Of a stretch of 64,000 bases of DNA, positions 62,238 to 64,000 are shown in pieces. The DNA is from Chryseobacterium sp. JM1 (GTDB lineage Bacteria > Bacteroidota > Bacteroidia > Flavobacteriales > Weeksellaceae), in NCBI RefSeq assembly GCF_000737715.1, contig NZ_JPRN01000004.1, positions 1 through 64,000 on the forward strand, written 5' to 3'. Position 1 is the stretch's first letter. Each line of letters starts with the position of its first letter. Position numbers and translations under genes: made by a program. The notes under the pieces were generated by a model. That model searched no databases. It was not told the DNA's origin and saw nothing but the letters and a program-made list of their open reading frames with translations.

Positions 62238-63563
62238 TTATTTCTTTTTCTGAAGAAGGTCCAAAGCTTCTTTCAATGTATATTTTTTGTATTCGAATCC
62301 TCCTGCATCTTTAGCATAATCTTCGATGGTTCTGCCAAATCCGGAATTCTTTCTCAGTTCGTTCACTTGCTCCGGGTCTTTTACCGGCCACACAAATGAG
62401 AGGGTTTCCGTTTTCCCGTTTTTTGTGGAAAAAATTGAACGGATCTGTGTTCCATAGATCTGTTCTTTGTTTTCGTACATGAGCTTTCTGTCCATCATCA
62501 TAGCATACAATCTGAACGGAAGTTCTTTTTCATCGGCTGCTTTTTTGATCAGAGGAAAGTATTGTTCGATTTTTGGGGAATGCTGAATAACATACCATAC
62601 GGCATAATTCTCAGGTTCGCCCACCATAGATTTTCCGGGATACCCATATTTTTCAATGATCTTTTCAACTTTAACCAGATTCTTCTGATCCTGATCGTCC
62701 ATCAATTTGATCAACCCCGTACTCACATCTTCTGTAGAGAGGTTTTTCTCTTTTATGATCTCTGCCTTTCTTTCGGGTGTAATATTGGGCTGTGTCAGCT
62801 CACGGTAGATCTGGTCGTCTTTATAAATCTGAGCAAGCTCTTTCTTGAGTTCAAGGTTGAGTGGTTTTCCTTCCGTTTTCTGGCTATCTCCGAACTTTAA
62901 TACTTCATCTAAAGTATAATTTTTAAAAACAAAATTTTTCCCGTAGAGGCGCTTGGCATAGCTTTCCACCGTATCATAAAAACCGGCTTCCTTTCTGAGT
63001 TTATTTACATTTTTAACATCTTTAATCGGCCAGATAATAGGATCACTTTCTTTCTCTCCATCGTGAGAAGAAAACCCCTGAGTTCCGTAGATCTGTTCTT
63101 TTCCATCATTCATCAATTGTCTGTCCAGCATCATGGCATACAATCTGAACGGAATTTCTTTATGCTCAGCTGCCGCTTTAATAAGGGGCATATATTGATT
63201 AATTTTTGAAGAGTGCTGAATAACAAACCATGTGGTTTCATTTTCCGGCTCTCCTACCAAAGATTTTCCAGGATAGCCATATTCTGCAATGATTTTTTCA
63301 ACTTTTTCAAGATTGATCTTATCCTGCTCATCCATCAGTGACCACAATTTATCCGTAATATCTTCCTTACTCAGATTTTTTTCTTTCATGACCTTTTCCT
63401 TTTGCTCCTGGGAAACGTCAGACTCCATCAGTTCACGATAGATTTGATCATCTTTTTGAATCGTGGCCAATTCATTTTTAAGCTTTACATTAATTTTCTT
63501 ATCCTGCTTTTTCTGGGCATTGATTAACACTGAAAAGAAAATGGCGAAAAATAAATATCTCAT
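62238..63563 (-). CDS. Exported protein with two DUF6624-like repeats
   Basis: A 441-residue protein. The signal peptide is residues 1-16 (ending INAQ). Two homologous units follow (about 28-215 and 235-435). Each has DDQIYREL, a DEQDKINLEKVEKII or DDQDQKNLVKVEKII segment, YGYPGKSxVGEPEN, IPFRLYAMM or LPFRLYAMM, and KEQIYGTQ. This matches DUF6624, a Bacteroidota family of unknown function, duplicated in one chain. It lies 17 bp after the esterase gene. Confidence 0.8.
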   Translation of the reverse strand: MRYLFFAIFFSVLINAQKKQDKKINVKLKNELATIQKDDQIYRELMESDVSQEQKEKVMKEKNLSKEDITDKLWSLMDEQDKINLEKVEKIIAEYGYPGKSLVGEPENETTWFVIQHSSKINQYMPLIKAAAEHKEIPFRLYAMMLDRQLMNDGKEQIYGTQGFSSHDGEKESDPIIWPIKDVKNVNKLRKEAGFYDTVESYAKRLYGKNFVFKNYTLDEVLKFGDSQKTEGKPLNLELKKELAQIYKDDQIYRELTQPNITPERKAEIIKEKNLSTEDVSTGLIKLMDDQDQKNLVKVEKIIEKYGYPGKSMVGEPENYAVWYVIQHSPKIEQYFPLIKKAADEKELPFRLYAMMMDRKLMYENKEQIYGTQIRSIFSTKNGKTETLSFVWPVKDPEQVNELRKNSGFGRTIEDYAKDAGGFEYKKYTLKEALDLLQKKK

Positions 63564-63580
63564 GATTCGTATTTTGATGG

Positions 63581-64000
63581 TTATTTTTTAGGTTCCTTGT
63601 ATGGAAAAAGTTTTACCAAACCTTCATACAGACTCCTGTGAAGAATGGTTGCATGATTGTCTGTTTCCATCATTTTATATTCCACAGTCCAGTTCTTTTT
63701 ACCGGCCTGTTTCAATACGTCATAAAGAGATCCTGTGTCTTTTACCATCACAGGATGTTCATCTTTTCCTACAGAAACGTAAATAAATTTCTTCGTATCC
63801 GGGCTTTTGGAAAGCCACTGCGGCGCCTGTTTCAATAAGCTCTGATCATCCCACCACAAACTTGGGCTGATGATAAAATAGTTATTGAACATTTCCGGCT
63901 TTTTGAAAAGAATTTCTGTAGCCAAAAGCCCACCCAGTGACTGTCCGAATACGTATTTCTCTGTTGTTTTATACTGGCTTCCTATGTAAGGGAGTAATTC
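63581..64000 (-). CDS. Alpha/beta-hydrolase, esterase D-like (partial)
   Basis: Only the C-terminal 139 residues are in the window; the 5' end lies beyond position 64000. The nucleophile elbow FGQSLGG (Ser hydrolase GxSxG) is near 63941-63960. The chain continues through SPSLWWDDQSLL, and a NHATILHRSLYEG segment holds the likely catalytic His. The family (PF00756-like) includes enterobactin esterases and S-formylglutathione hydrolases. Upstream of and co-directional with the DUF6624 gene. The substrate is not known. Confidence 0.8.
   Translation of the reverse strand, partial: ELLPYIGSQYKTTEKYVFGQSLGGLLATEILFKKPEMFNNYFIISPSLWWDDQSLLKQAPQWLSKSPDTKKFIYVSVGKDEHPVMVKDTGSLYDVLKQAGKKNWTVEYKMMETDNHATILHRSLYEGLVKLFPYKEPKK

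Overview
The window looks like chromosomal DNA of a Chryseobacterium-type flavobacterium (Bacteroidota, Weeksellaceae-like). Reasons: low G+C; the maeB-ruvA-sprA-gcvH-vanZ order; three proteins with type IX secretion (T9SS) sorting tails; a SusC/SusD pair; and promoters of the Bacteroidota type (TTG, about 19 nt, TAnnTTTG), of which those before gcvH, the tRNA and the 46.4 kb operon are textbook examples. No rRNA, CRISPR array, complete insertion sequence or integrated phage was seen. One tRNA (CAT anticodon) lies at 29660-29733.

Layout. 0.3-12.5 kb (minus): VanZ-like protein, gcvH, the giant T9SS translocon SprA, ruvA, malic enzyme and a BadF-type sugar kinase. 13.0-17.1 kb (plus): GtrA-like protein, PlsC acyltransferase, FucP-type transporter and a DUF3810 protein. 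17.9-23.4 kb (plus): a peptide export locus, the most interesting part of the window. It holds a VKOR-thioredoxin oxidoreductase, a 64-residue double-glycine precursor whose core has six cysteines in the C-C-CC-C-C order of inhibitor cystine knots, a C39-peptidase ABC transporter and an HlyD-type adaptor. 23.5-29.3 kb (minus): tyrosinase and DUF2182 protein, then an unknown 577-residue protein and a c-type cytochrome-like lipoprotein. 29.7-41 kb: tRNA, TlpA-like thioredoxin, T9SS cargo, clpX, HIT protein, greA, a Rieske-like lipoprotein, dtd, a beta-lactamase-like hydrolase, a T9SS subtilase, an ACT protein and lipoproteins. 41-46.5 kb (minus): small membrane proteins with DUF4173, Coq4-like and metallophosphoesterase genes plus a winged-helix regulator. 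47-54.4 kb: SusCD, an enoyl-CoA hydratase, a tail-collar protein and a T9SS protein. 54.5-59.3 kb (minus): a tight four-gene set of SUKH protein, DUF4241 protein, SMUG2-type DNA glycosylase and a membrane-anchored superfamily 2 helicase. 59.4-64 kb (minus): PaaZ with an extra C-terminal domain, a tandem DUF6624 protein and a truncated esterase.

How the parts connect. Three regulatory patterns were read directly from the DNA. (1) An 18-bp near-palindrome (sense strand TTRCGTAKAAATACGKAM) lies upstream of the tyrosinase operon, the cytochrome operon and the tail-collar gene. In the first two it sits exactly 21 nt before a TAnnTTTG box, with no -33 TTG, as expected for an activator. (2) A bipartite 24-base identity (ATCCGAAAAGC, 6-7 nt, AGAGTAGGAAAAC) lies just before the start codons of both the cystine-rich peptide and the tail-collar gene. 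(3) A palindrome of the type ACTTTG-N5-CAAAGT flanks the winged-helix regulator on both sides, suggesting autoregulation plus control of the adjacent membrane-protein operon.

The peptide locus is read as export of a disulfide-rich, bacteriocin-like peptide with its own oxidative folding enzyme. That function is inferred; the domain content and cysteine spacing are seen directly.
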